The notes under the pieces were generated by a model. That model worked only from the letters and a program-made list of their open reading frames with translations. It did not search any database and was not told where the DNA came from. From positions 744,001-808,000 of the forward strand of contig JAJJXM010000010.1 in NCBI GenBank assembly GCA_024516155.1: DNA of 64,000 nucleotides. The letters are read 5' to 3'. Every line of letters begins with the position of its first letter. Position 1 is the first letter of the stretch. The position numbers and the translations under genes are program-made. Below, in pieces: positions 22,970 to 33,309 of this stretch. The stretch is from Pyronema omphalodes (lineage: Eukaryota > Ascomycota > Pezizomycetes > Pezizales > Pyronemataceae).

Positions 22970-23672
22970 TGTTTTGTTGTATGGGAGTGGTTGTGGGTGA
23001 GAGAGGTGCGGATTCGGTGATGCTAGAGCTGGGATGCAGAAAACGCGACGCGCGCTACAGGGCTAGTGGGATGAGATTTCGCGACGTGCACGTGATATGC
23101 ATCATAGTTGACCGTTGGTTTCTTTCCGCTGGAGACGAAGAAGTGAGCTTGCGTAAGGCTTGAATTTTTGTTATACAAACAAGGGAAGTACAAACCTACA
23201 AAGATATTGCGAGTAATTGTATTTTGTTATAACCCAATTATCACGATTAGACATGAACCACACTCTGTTCCTAACTGTTCATTTGCTTGTTGAGCTCGCG
23301 GCCTCACAGCCTCGCAACCTCGCAACTTCGTTCCTGCTCCAGCTCAAACCCGAAATCTCTCGTAAAGTAACTCCAGCGACAAAAAAACAAATAAAACACT
23401 TTACTCCCTAAACGCAGCAGTTTTGCCCGAAGCATAAAATAAAACAAAGTAGGAAAAGCGGGGGGGGGGGGGGGGGGTCGAATAAAAAGAAGAAGCATAA
23501 CTATCTAAAAGAACTGAAAAGAATATTGATGATACAATTAATGTTTAACACCTGCTTAACCTACCATTAGTGATCCAAGTCGTCTACCATCTTTTAAAAA
23601 TTTACTGAAAAGTGCCTGCTGAGTCTCTGAGATGATAGTAATCATTTCTCAGATATCGGGGAAAACGAAAAC
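22970..23672. other. BMT5 upstream region and 3' flank of the cyclin gene
   Basis: CACGTG lies at 23089-23094, about 120 bp upstream of the BMT5 start. An uninterrupted G run of about 18 bases starts at 23461. No supported ORF. Confidence 0.5.
23089..23094. promoter_or_regulatory. CACGTG E-box upstream of BMT5
   Basis: This exact palindromic hexamer lies about 120 bp before the start codon. The same core is present upstream of eIF3f (12483-12488) and NOB1 (53375-53380). Basic helix-loop-helix regulators of the Cbf1/Pho4 type bind this core in fungi; use here is inferred. Confidence 0.35.
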
Positions 23673-25209
23673 CTAGTCATCTACTTCCCCTTCTTCCAGA
23701 TCTTGATCATCTACTGCGGTTGGTCGACTTGCTGGTTGTGCAACGTCCCGACCCCGACCATCATCTCGCTCTCTGGATGCTCGGTCTCCATTATCCCTCG
23801 ACGCACTGTTTGCAGTTTCAAGGCTTGCTCTCCCACCTCTATCACCTCTATCCTCACGGTCCATCCTGTCTCCCTTAGTTCTCTCTGGTGGTTCTCCACC
23901 ATTTCGGACATCCTCAATTCTTGGCCGTTTCCGGTCGCTATTTTCCATTTCTGGGCCGTTGGAGGCATCGCGAGGTCGTTTCTCAGATAACGGAGAGGAT
24001 GGTTCTTGTTGACGAGTCTTGGTGCCTTCGGTGCTTTCAGGAGTTGCAACATACTTTATGCGATCATCGTTTTTGAGAGGGTTATTTCTGTAATAAGAAA
24101 TTGCAAGGTTAGCTCGGGAAAATGAAGGCCCCAGAGGTCCCGTAGAGCTCCCTAGGGGTTCCCTAAGGGTCCCTATGGTTCCGTGCAGTTCCCTGTGGGG
24201 AGGAAGGGGGCTTACTCGTACACCAAAGCCATGTAGTTGCAACATTTCTTTATCTCAGTGATTTTAACACCGATAGTTTCCCACCATGGTTTTCCGTCTT
24301 GATCTGGAAAGTTAATTCCAATATGTTTTGCTGCGCAGTATAAGGCAGCAGCGCCGATGATGCGTGAAGGGTAAATCATGCAAAGCATGGTAAGAGTAGA
24401 GTCGTTAATGAAAGTCCAGGCTGCTCTAGCTAATTCTTTCGGAAGTGGTTTCTCGGGTGAGTAAAGCTTCCCAACCTTCTTCAAATATCCCAGTAAATGG
24501 TTGTATGGAAGATCTATCATCAGATCGAAACAGAGTGATTCCAGTAACCATTCCTCTTTGTTGAGAATAGAGTCCTTCCAGCGCCAGTATTCTCTGTCCT
24601 CTCGGTTAACGACTAACGTGAGATTCTTTTGCGCGCTACGGACACAAGCTTCCACTATATTGGCAAACTTCCGCCCGTTTTCGTCGACTTTCGTAGCAAG
24701 GAAGAGACAGACGGCAGCAGTTTCCTGAAAGTCACACATAGAGTTAGCAACTTGTATACCAACATTGGACGCTCAAAAAACGTACGTACGTAATAGTGAT
24801 GCTGTTTAAGACTGTTCTGCATGTAGAAGCGATGTAGATAAGTGGACGCGGTAGCCAGGGTGATTTGGGGTAGCTTAAGTTGAATTCCTAACTGCGTGAT
24901 AAAGTTACATCCTTTCGATCTCTGTTCACGTTCCAGCTCTGGAGGAATCCCGTCCTCTACTGATGGAGTATGTCGTAGCTCCTCTTCAGTAAAAAGCCAT
25001 TGCGACTCGTTACAATAGTCTGCCGGCGCCTTGTGGTCGCCCATTATACCGCGCGTCGGGGGTGGTGTAGGTAAGTAAGATCTCTCCGCGCCGGTATGTT
25101 TTTGCGAATGGAGACTGTTGCTGCTGGAAGTCCGTGTTGTATCGGCGTCGTGGTTTGTGGGTGAAAGAGAATATGGACGTGGGAAGGTGGAGGTGATGTT
25201 TGACGGCAT
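23673..25209 (-). CDS. transcriptional cyclin, Pch1/Ctk2 (cyclin T/K) type
   Basis: Predicted partner of a Cdk9/Ctk1-like kinase that phosphorylates the RNA polymerase II tail. Exons are 24790-25209, 24216-24724 and 23673-24087, giving 447 aa. The cyclin fold starts near residue 60: QWLFTEEELRHTPSVEDG, KGCNFITQLGIQLKLPQIT and TASTYLHRFYMQ. The splice junction reads KQHHYY-ETAAVCLFLATKVDE. The second cyclin repeat includes LLESLCFDLMIDLPYNHL and IIGAAALYCAAKHIG. The tail after ~310 is rich in Arg, Asp and Ser (RDNGDRASRERDD) and ends in an acidic EEGEVDD. Intron 1 is 65 bp. Intron 2 is 128 bp and contains imperfect repeats of GTTCCCT. The first in-frame ATG after an upstream stop is at 25209. 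Pch1 versus Ctk2 identity is uncertain. Confidence 0.88.
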
Positions 25210-27537
25210 ACACGCTTTCGTGACGTAGACGGTGTAGTGTCGGTCGACTATGGGTAAGGGGGGTAGCAAGAAAACGCGTGCCGTGCTACACTTGTAACCC
25301 TAAACGCTAGCTAGGGGAAGGTACAGCGAATCCAGGGAACCAAGGGAACCAAGGGAACCGAGATATCTTGAACTCCTGTAACGACTGGCGTTGAAACAGG
25401 ATGAGTAAAGATACAATCCTACACCCCAAAAAGATCTAACGGCGAAAATATAAACATCATCAAAGGACTGCTAAACTGCAAATTTTTCGCAATCCCGTTC
25501 TACATCCAAATGCATCACTCATTGATGCCATGCAATTCTGTGCGAGCTCCAATCTTATAACGATTTTAATGCGACAGAGACTCTCTAACTTCTGTTCTGA
25601 GTCTGACTGTGGGTTGAAGTCTGAATTTGGGGCATCACGGCTATTCAATAAAGAACAACACCTCATTGAAGCGGATACATCATAATTTTACGTATGAGAC
25701 AAAACCCCGCTTATTATCAACTCGATGTACTTACAAAGTTTGAAGAACTCAAACAACTTCTGTATTATAAGTACTCGATGATGAAGGTAGAAGCCCATTA
25801 TTATAACTGAGTGAATTGACAACGATGTTGAGTATTCAGAGTCTCCGCTTTTCCATCTGCATCTTCAGCGGCTGTTACGGCCCTGAGAGCCCCTCGGAGC
25901 CCTGGAACATAGCAGTGGGGATGAGTAGCCCTAGGTATAAGTCGTCATTTATATGGTGACCATGGCCCTAGAGCTGGGAGCCCTGTAAATCCTAACAGCC
26001 CATCGGGACTACCCGTCACAGCCCACCGAGCTCCGATGTCTACATATGCATCACCGCACGCATCAACATCATCGCCCAACCCGGCTCCGATCCTCCGGTT
26101 TCACAACCTACAGAGAAATGTAGCTAAGGCGTAAGTGGGTCAGCGTCAATATTGGAATGCCGGACACTTCAAGGCACATAAGTAGCATCCTGATAAGGCT
26201 TGGCGAATGTTGAATTGTTGTGCTCGTGACTAAGCATCGAGTGATGTATAATGACCATGCGTTGTCATGTTGCTGCGAGCTCAGCTTGCCATTCTTCCGC
26301 AAAGGTTTTTTTTGTCTTTATTCGCTTGGTTCTCAATCAAAACCCTCGATTCATGACCTTCAGAGATCATCTCTGGATGCTCTATTTGAACCGGAATATT
26401 TGTGCTGACGTGCTGAGCTATATCGATTATTCGGTGGCCGGAACCTACTAGAAGCTGTAGAAGATTTTAGCTACAGCCTCTGGTACGCGTAAGCTGATCA
26501 TAACACCGCTAATTTTTATACATATTGCAACGATTACATCCATAGAGTCTGTAGCTTTAAAGAATATTTGGCACTTGCCAAAAAGAAGCAAGAGCTAGAT
26601 AATGGCATAAATCAATTGTTTATTATAGGGGCACAGTAATTAGGTTGAAAAGGAGTATCAATCACATCGAGGGGTTACTAGGGATGTGCTTATATCAAAT
26701 CATATCATATCACTCGATGTGATACTACTAAATAGGCATGCATTGGTGGAGTCTCTCAGCCGCAGAGAGGCGCTGTCAAAACCGGCACCAGTCTGCGCCC
26801 AGACACAGATGGGTTTCTAGCGTTTGTAACTCTACAAAAAGATCTCCGAATTAACTTTTGTAATTCAAGAATTATTCTCTGAGTTACATTTCACCATTCT
26901 CGGGTCTTCAAATCAACTTTCTGTGTTTAAAGGTAGTAAAAAGATCGGCGTTTGAGGGGAATTGTTCTGCGCAGCGATCCCTGTGCCACACAGCCAAAAT
27001 TAAATGTCCGGCATCTTAACATCTCAACGGTCAACAAGGTGTATATGTATCCTACCGACCCCGCACGAACACGTTATTGCGACCCCACTCGATGTAATGA
27101 GTGACTAATGACCAACAAAAAGTGCTTTTACTAATGCTTCTCCTTACAAACTTGGGCGTACTCTGGCTTCCTGAATAATAAATAGTCCGCGTTGTATTAC
27201 TAGCGGATAATTGACGGGCCCCTCCTCACCCATCGGTCTTTAATAGCCACATATCATGAGTTCCAGTATGCGCAAATCTTTCGATGATTGTCCAGCTCAA
27301 GTGAAATAGTTTTTTTACCCCATTATTAAGAGTTATCGTGTCTTAGACTCGGGAATTTATGTACTATTTTGTAATAGTGACAGAAAAGTTAAATATTAAT
27401 ACCTTACACAGATCTGGGATCTACTCATTGACTTAGCAAAGGAAGTTCGAGTATAAATTAAGTATCTACTAAACCCCACAAGACACCACCAAACACCACC
27501 ACATAACCTTGGCCCTTCGAATTCATTATTCTTCATC
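25210..27537. other. divergent intergenic region, ~2.3 kb, cyclin / adenylating enzyme
   Basis: No supported gene. A GGGAACCAA tandem motif occurs three times near 25337-25361. A block rich in GCCC/AGCCC motifs lies around 25870-26040. A 10-bp inverted pair (ATCACATCGA / TCGATGTGAT) falls within about 26664-26722. Confidence 0.5.
27452..27457 (+). promoter_or_regulatory. candidate TATA box of the adenylating enzyme gene
   Basis: TATAAA, within GTATAAATTA, lies 81-86 bp before the ATG at 27538. It is in an AT-rich context with a C/A-rich leader between. The position is plausible; function is not shown. Confidence 0.35.
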
Positions 27538-29087
27538 ATGACTCTCGCAGAAACCCATCTCACACTTCTTTCCTCTGCCGCCTCCAAGGCCCCGGACTCA
27601 GCAGCTTTTCTGATTGCCCAAAAGACAACTCCAATCACCTGGGAAACTGTTACCTGGGCTCAGTTTAACTCAGATGTTACTTTATCTGCTAGATACTGGC
27701 GGGCTAAGCTGGGATTTCCTGTAGGATCAGTCATTGCAATTTGGTGAGTATTTTTAGTATTTCAAAGATCAATCCTTCCACGGCAGATAGCTGATTGAAT
27801 CGTATATCCAGGGTGACAGGTTTCACATACACCGACCATGTCCACCTCCTCGCCCTTTCTCGTGCCGGCTACATTCCCCAACCCTTCTCCCTGAACCCCA
27901 AATTCCCTTATCTAGTCTCCGCGATGATGGAAAAATCCAACGCCCTAACAGTTCTCCTCGATTCCTCCGTCTTCGGTATTATACCCGGCCATCTCATCCC
28001 ACCACTTTCAGAGATGGCAACCGCAGAACCTCCGTTAATCAACGAAGAAGTCGTCCAAGGAATCTTCTACATGACCTCGGGATCCACCGGCGACCTTCCA
28101 AAGCTTATTCGCCACGACTTAAAGACCTTCCAAACCATAGTTTTCAAAATCAGCACTGCAAATCACGGTCTCGTAAACGCTGTCGGAAGTATTTGTTATG
28201 TAGCCCAACTCGATACCTTGATGACGAATATGCTTCATTGCTCTCCAATAATCCTCCCTACGAAAATCCCATTCCAGAAAGATGAGCTAATGGCTATGTT
28301 TCATCAACTCGGTATGCGTCGTTTGAGAATTCCTCCAGCTCATATTAGTAGCTTCCTTCAGCAATCTAAATCAGACCCAGAGCTATTGGAGGTGCTGAAA
28401 CAGCTTCATGAAATTAGTTGGACCGGGGCTCCGCTTTCTGAACCTGATACAGAATATGCATTGAAAAATGGGATTAAACTACAGTCACTTGTTGGACTGA
28501 CGGAATTATTCGCCACGCTGAGATCACCCGTTGGGAATCCTGATTGCTTGAAACCTATTGAGGGGATGAAGTATCACTTTACGGAGAAGGGGGAGATGGT
28601 GGTATTGAAAGATAGTATGGATATTCCTTCGCAAAAAGAGTTATTGGCGGAGGATGGATGTTTCTATACAGGCGATATATTTGAGAAGAATGGCGATGGA
28701 TGGAAGTTTATTGGAAGGAATGATGATAGGGTTAAGGCAGAGTTTGGGGGTTATTATTGGCCGAGATATATTGAGGATGAAGTGCTCAGGACTTGTTCGG
28801 ATCTTTTTACGAGCTGTCTTGTTTTGGGATCTGGAAGATTATCGCCGACGATGCTAGTGGAAGTTGAGGATGTAAATTCTGAGGAGGCGAAGAGGATCCC
28901 AAAGTTGGTGGTGCAGAGATTGAAGGGTTGGATGGAGAAGAGGTATCCTCATGAGAGTATAATAGAGGAGAAGTTTGTGGCGGTGGTGAAGAAGGGTGAG
29001 TTCCCCAGGACTGCGAATAAGGGGAATGTTCGGAGGTCGGCGGCGGAGAAGCAGTTTAAGGAGTTGTTGGATGGGATTTATGCGTAG
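27538..29087 (+). CDS. stand-alone adenylate-forming (AMP-binding) enzyme, NRPS-like A domain
   Basis: Predicted ATP-dependent activation of a carboxylic acid as an acyl-adenylate; the substrate cannot be read. Exons are 27538-27743 and 27812-29087 (68-bp intron, GTGAGT donor, splitting a TGG codon), giving 493 aa. The P-loop motif reads FYMTSGSTGDLPKL, with one residue more than the usual STGxPK spacing. Other motifs are GLTELF (A5), CFYTGDIF (A7), FIGRNDDRVK (A8) and the catalytic-lysine region PRTANKGNVRR (A10). No carrier, reductase, condensation or thioesterase domain follows, and no peroxisomal signal is evident at the end. It sits beside a 2.3-kb gene-poor upstream region, unlike its housekeeping neighbours, and no tailoring genes are adjacent. 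Close fungal relatives are usually annotated as acetyl-CoA-synthetase-like or NRPS-like enzymes. Confidence 0.85.
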
Positions 29088-29426
29088 GATAGCAGTCGAG
29101 GGAGAATGGAGGGGTATAACTGGGTATTGTCTAGTCTCAATGGAATTGGAAATTGAACGGGACAATAGAGATGTTTACAGTGTCTCACGACTACTAATAT
29201 ATTTATGGTACCCAATTACTGACCTGTGATATCTACGTATGAACAAAATCAATTGACACAAAAAAATCAAAATTATACATCAAGTCAATAACAACACATC
29301 TAACCAAACTTCCATCGATACCATGCAAGATCAACTCGTCCAAGGAGTCCGGGTATCCCAGGGAGGCACAGGCTACTTCATGAGTTTGTACAGGAATCGC
29401 CCTCGTCCTTGTCTAATACACCATTT
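29088..29426. other. short convergent intergenic region
   Basis: This is 339 bp between the converging adenylating enzyme and WSS1 genes, AT-rich at 29240-29300. It contains no supported feature. Confidence 0.4.
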
Positions 29427-30683
29427 CTAGTCTTCAAAAGACTTACCCTTCATCCAACCACACGTAGAACAAGTCCAAAACTCATGTTCATTCTTTGTAG
29501 AACACACAGAACATGCCCAACCTGCTTTCTTTGAGGTTGGTGGGTCAGAACGTTGCAGCATTTGGTAGGCTTTGGATGGAGTTTTTAAATTTGGTTGAGA
29601 GCTTGATCCTGATGATCCCGATAGTTTTGAGCGAGGGGAATCGCAGGCTTCACAGCGAGTCCGTGATATCGGATTTTTGAGTGTGCAGCGACTGCAGGAC
29701 CAGATACTGCTGTTCTGTGGTGACTTTTGTGCTGGCTTCGTTAGGGCTTTCCCTGGAGTCTTTACGGAATCCGTCGGGGCTTTCTGTAAAGCTTTCGGTA
29801 TTTGAGCCGGTGGCGGACCTGGCCTCGCGGAATCACAAACTTCGCACGTACTCCTGGTAGTTGGATTAATAAGAGTACACATCCTACAACTCCAGTATCC
29901 CGTTGCTGCTGGTCGTCTTGTTTTACCATCACTAACAACATTAGCAGAGTTCTCATCCTCCCCCCAGCCTCTATAGATTTCCTTGATCTGTTCCTTTAAC
30001 CATGCCTCTTCCTCCAAATCTTCCTTGAACCCTCCAATGCTAGCCCCTCCAACTTCTCCCGCGGATGTAAAATCCCCAGAACAATGTTTCTCATCCCACT
30101 TTCTCCTCTCCGCTACTTGTGCCTTGATTTCTCCTTGCGATAATCGGCCGTCATTAGCAATTCCGCCATATAGCCTCTGTTCTGATTCTTTTGGGCTCGC
30201 AATTCTCCGCTCCATAGCAGCTACCGCATGCTTCCTCTGATACCCATACAATCCACCTAAATTCCGAGGGGCTTCTGACAAAGTATTCCCCGACCCCGAG
30301 AAATTCGAACCATTCCACCCCCTCGCCTTTAGCGCATAATATTCATCCTCCAATTTTCTCAAATGACCATAAAACTTCTCGTCATGAGGGCCATAAACAT
30401 TGTGAGTAAGTTCATGAAGCATAGTACACATAATATCTTCAAAAGGTAGAAATTTTGAAGGATCACTAGCAAATCGTAACCGGATGCATAGCTTGTATCC
30501 ATGGTCATAGTTCAAACCTTGAAGGCCAGGATTCTCTGGAAGCATCTCAGCAAAGGTTTTGAGTCTGTAACCGCCGGCTACCATGATTGGTTTGACGATA
30601 CTGACCACCCGCCGCATTATGGCCAGTGCCTCTTGTGATCGTGGTAGGTGGCTGAGGTAGGTTATGGTTTCGATTAAGGGCAT
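29427..30683 (-). CDS. WSS1: Wss1-type WLM metalloprotease with RanBP2 zinc fingers
   Basis: Wss1/SPRTN-family proteases degrade proteins crosslinked to DNA and work with Cdc48 and SUMO. It is a single 418-aa exon. The WLM domain spans residues ~10-200 and carries HELTHNVYGPHD at 90-101, with zinc ligands His90, His94 and probably His100 and the catalytic Glu91. Three RanBP2-type zinc ribbons follow. WSCRMCTLINP...CEVCDSARPG lies near 265-290 and WSCSRCTLKNP...CEACDSPRS near 325-350. A more divergent third, WACSVCSTKNE...CSTCGW, lies near 390-412. Three fingers may be more than in budding-yeast Wss1. No obvious SUMO-binding hydrophobic patch can be named with confidence. It is divergent from FYV10 across 980 bp. 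Confidence 0.93.
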   Translation of the reverse strand: MPLIETITYLSHLPRSQEALAIMRRVVSIVKPIMVAGGYRLKTFAEMLPENPGLQGLNYDHGYKLCIRLRFASDPSKFLPFEDIMCTMLHELTHNVYGPHDEKFYGHLRKLEDEYYALKARGWNGSNFSGSGNTLSEAPRNLGGLYGYQRKHAVAAMERRIASPKESEQRLYGGIANDGRLSQGEIKAQVAERRKWDEKHCSGDFTSAGEVGGASIGGFKEDLEEEAWLKEQIKEIYRGWGEDENSANVVSDGKTRRPAATGYWSCRMCTLINPTTRSTCEVCDSARPGPPPAQIPKALQKAPTDSVKTPGKALTKPAQKSPQNSSIWSCSRCTLKNPISRTRCEACDSPRSKLSGSSGSSSQPNLKTPSKAYQMLQRSDPPTSKKAGWACSVCSTKNEHEFWTCSTCGWMKGKSFED

Positions 30684-31663
30684 GATGGGATGTTCGTGAT
30701 GAGTGCTGAGCCGAGTGCTGAGTGAAGAGTGAGGAGTGATGAGCGAAGATTAAAGATTCAAGAGTTTGTAGGATGAGATATAGTGAAACTTAGATGATGG
30801 AGTGTAACACGAAGTTCGATGAAGTTGAACTTTAAGTAGATGTGTCGTCCTCGAGAGTTCTTTCAATTTCTGGAGTCGTTGTCGTTCAAAGATTCTTCAA
30901 TTCTATAGAAACCGCAGCGAGAGATGATTTGGGTTATTCGAATTTTTTTTATTGGTATTTCTCGGCTCTATCGTGGAGATAACAGTTTCTATAACAGTTT
31001 CTATAGCTGTGACTTGTGACAGATAATGTGAAGCCAAATGGTTGACCAAGGAAACTACCTGTGGTACTACAACTTTGGATTAAAGTCATTCTGATCTGTA
31101 TGTATCCTCATATATTCAGGTATCTCCATCTGTAATATTCCCAGGGTTCCTAATGTTTTAGCATAGAATAAATATTGGATTTTATATTTTGGATTGAGTT
31201 GATCCGTGTGCTCCAGTTTCATGTTTTTTTTTTAGAAAAAAATTAAATAGAATAATCATCACCACCTGCTACATTGATACTTTCCAATTACCCCGCAAGG
31301 CTACGGTACTGGGGCTTGATGCTGTTTTATATACTCTCTCGATGTTGCATTAAAGCTACATATGTAGATGCAGGACAACGCCGTGCGGCGTTAGCCGGCG
31401 ACAGGGCGTGTACGGTAAGCGGGGCAATTAAGGTGGGTAGTGTGAACGCGTGACGCATAGAGCTACATACGAAGACCGGAAGCAACCCTTACATCTCATC
31501 CCGAAGCAAAGCAAGCTCCAGATTGCTCTACCCACACAGTTACGCATAACCAACTACCGCTGTCTCTATCCAGCTACCTACCCTCAGCTATCTCCACCCT
31601 ATCCACTCCACCCCACCAACCGCACCGTTATACGAGTAAACGAATAGGCCTCCAGAACCCGAA
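30684..31663. promoter_or_regulatory. divergent upstream region, WSS1 / FYV10
   Basis: This 980-bp gap lies between head-to-head genes. It has T-rich and A-rich runs near 30955 and 31225-31250, a GC-rich palindromic patch near 31376-31400 and a pyrimidine-rich leader before the FYV10 start. No supported ORF. Confidence 0.45.
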
Positions 31664-33309
31664 ATGTCGACTTCTTCCTCTCGCTTGGATCATGAGAATC
31701 ATTTCATACTGGTAACGAAGCCACTCGCCCCCACCCTACACTACACTACCCCACATCGCCACAGACTTGGAGTTGGAGTTGGGGACAGAATGCGCTGTGA
31801 GTACGGGCGGTTAGCTACAATTACTGCAATGCTACGTTACTGAGCTCTGCTAGCTCCGCGTTTTCATGCTTTGCTATGATCAAAGAGAGTCTTTTCCTTG
31901 TCATGACGTGCCGAACGCTTTACTCTGAGTACCGCGTTACTTCTTCTTCTCGCAAGAAACCGCGATGTCCAAATTGCTAATACCCAACATTTAGGATGAG
32001 CCACTCCTCCGTCTACCGTACGAACTTCACCGCAAGGTGTTCAAAAAAGCACAAAACGCCTGGGAGAGAGAAAAAGATGCGACAACCAAGACCATTGAAG
32101 ACCTTGTCAAAAAGGCGGGTAGCGGAGAACACAGCGCCGAGGATTCTGTTAAAGCCTTAGATGCTGCCATAGCAAAAATGCAGAATTACAAGCGGAAGGT
32201 CGAGGTGCTACATCTCGAAGAAAAACAGCTGCATGGGCACCAAGCGAAACGAATTGCTCACCTTCAGGATCTATACAAGTGCCCTGACCTCATGGATAAG
32301 AGTTACGAGAGGTGGTCAAGAAAACGTCTTGATAGGTTACTGGTGGATTACTTTGCGAGGCAAGGGTATTTGGAGACAGCAAAGAAACTGGCAGAGGATA
32401 AGGGAATCCTTGTGCGTTATTTATGAATTCTGAGAGATGGTCAGTTACTAACAGAGGTGTAGGACTTGGTTGATTTGGATATGTTTATGGCGTGTGCCAG
32501 GATCGAGGAAAGCTTGAAGAATAAAAGCACGGCGGAATGTTTGGTATGGTGTGCAGAGAACAAATTGGCTTTGAGGAAGCACAAGGTTAGGACTCCAATT
32601 GTTCCGAGTTCTCAACATATGCCAACAATTACAGAGCGACCTGGAATTCGAATTACGTCTCCAAGATTTCGTTGACCTCATGCGCAACCAAAAACTTGTC
32701 GAAGCTATGAACTACGCCAAGAAATTTCTCGCTCCTCACAAGGCCACACATTTCAATGCCATCAGACAAGCAGCAGGTCTACTAGCAGCCAGTAGTCGGT
32801 CAAATTTGATGGAGCATCCGCAGTACAAGGTACCCAGTATTTATCATTCATTCCCTTTATGTATCCCTAACCTTCCCTAGGCTCTATACTCCCAAGACCG
32901 GTGGTTATACCTGGCGGAAACCTTTGTAAAAACCCACAATAGCCTACTAGGCCTTCCACCCGGACCCTCAATCTTCGTAGCATTACCCGCCGGTCTCTCA
33001 GCCCTGAAAGTATCAGCCTGCTACCCGTCCTGTCCACCAACAACTAGTGGTCCGGGTACCTCAGATTCCTCCCTCTGTCCAATCTGTTCCACGGAACTCA
33101 AACCATTGGCAAAAGACTTACCATTCGCACATTATGCAAGATCATCGATGGATCTTGATCCAGTGGTGCTTCCAAATAACCGTATCTATAGTGAAGAGAG
33201 GTTACATGCTTTGGCGAAGAAATTGGGTCTGCCACCTGGAATGATTAGAGACCCGACTACCGGGGAGGATTTTGAACAGACGCAGGTCAAGAAGGTTTTT
33301 ATTATGTAG
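31664..33309 (+). CDS. FYV10: Fyv10/Gid9, GID (CTLH) E3 ubiquitin ligase subunit
   Basis: Subunit of the GID/CTLH ubiquitin ligase that degrades gluconeogenic enzymes on glucose refeeding (MAEA homologue). Exons are 31664-31711, 31995-32411, 32463-32585, 32635-32829 and 32881-33309, giving 403 aa. The first junction reads NHFIL-DEPLLRLPYELHRKVF, matching the family start. A coiled segment is followed by a LisH-like region (RLDRLLVDYFARQGYLETAKKLAED) and the CTLH domain. CRA-like helices follow (DLMRNQKLVEAMNYAKKFL). The end is the degenerate RING, with CYPSCP and LCPICSTELKPLAKDLPFAHYARSS, then VVLPNNRIYSEERL and a closing KKVFIM. Intron 1 is long for this window (283 bp) and contains a possible 32-nt cassette exon; the others are 49-51 bp. 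Confidence 0.93.

Noticed and set aside
27538..30683. A secondary-metabolite gene cluster around the adenylating enzyme
   Set aside because: Neighbours are a cyclin and a Wss1 protease; no tailoring enzyme, transporter or pathway regulator is adjacent.
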